The notes beneath the pieces are model-generated. The model saw nothing but the letters and a program-made list of their open reading frames with translations. It searched no databases and was not told the origin of the DNA. From Prochlorococcus sp. AG-347-E23 (lineage in GTDB: Bacteria > Cyanobacteriota > Cyanobacteriia > PCC-6307 > Cyanobiaceae): 64,000 nt of DNA. The stretch is taken from contig QCBH01000001.1 of assembly GCA_003281685.1 (NCBI GenBank), positions 227,513 to 291,512 on the forward strand. The letters are read 5' to 3'. Numbering within the stretch: position 1 is the first letter of the stretch; each line of letters starts with the position of its first letter. Of the stretch, positions 63,818 through 64,000 are shown piece by piece. The translations under genes were made by a program, and so were the position numbers.

Positions 63818-64000
63818 TTAATTTTTATTCATACTTTTACTTTTTGAATCTAAGATACGTTCAATCTTTTCTATTTCAAAATTTACCTCAGAATTACTCA
63901 ATATGGAACTCAACTCTTCAGTGGGATCTTTTGGATCTACATCTTTTAAAATGAATATTATTTTGTAAGATTGAAGCTCAACTTTTCTTTTTTTTGAAAG
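63818..64000 (-). CDS. C-terminal part of a hypothetical protein, truncated by right window edge
   Basis: Open minus-strand frame '...SKKRKVELQSYKIIFILKDVDPKDPTEELSSILSNSEVNFEIEKIERILDSKSKSMNKN*'. Confidence 0.6.
   Translation of the reverse strand, partial: LSKKRKVELQSYKIIFILKDVDPKDPTEELSSILSNSEVNFEIEKIERILDSKSKSMNKN

Overview
The window is AT-rich and its gene order and protein content resemble a high-light Prochlorococcus genome. It has two parts. Positions 1 to about 9.9 kb are an accessory island next to the 3' end of a minus-strand tRNA-Thr(GGT) gene. The island carries a tyrosine integrase (8412-9761), a RecA-like/RepA-type ATPase operon (3139-4718), an AlbA_2/Schlafen-like protein, exported hypotheticals, and a DISARM-like defence module (3' end of drmA, drmB, drmC) cut by the left window edge. 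This layout (tyrosine recombinase beside a tRNA, replication-like ATPase, defence cargo) fits the tycheposon-type integrative elements described in Prochlorococcus. Positions 9.9-64 kb are mostly core chromosome (aroQ, der, pipX, sepF, proC, recO, lipB, queA, cysK, rpsD, murE, mqo, lepA, rsmB, chlG, hisF, ndhB, topA, ribE, etc.). Points of interest in this part are a decayed, frameshifted ACR3 arsenite-efflux gene near an intact arsM-like gene, a glutamine-II (downstream-peptide) riboswitch-like leader before a small YRG-repeat DUF4278 protein, and several short genes missing from the ORF track. All family calls come from motif recognition by eye; no searches were run.
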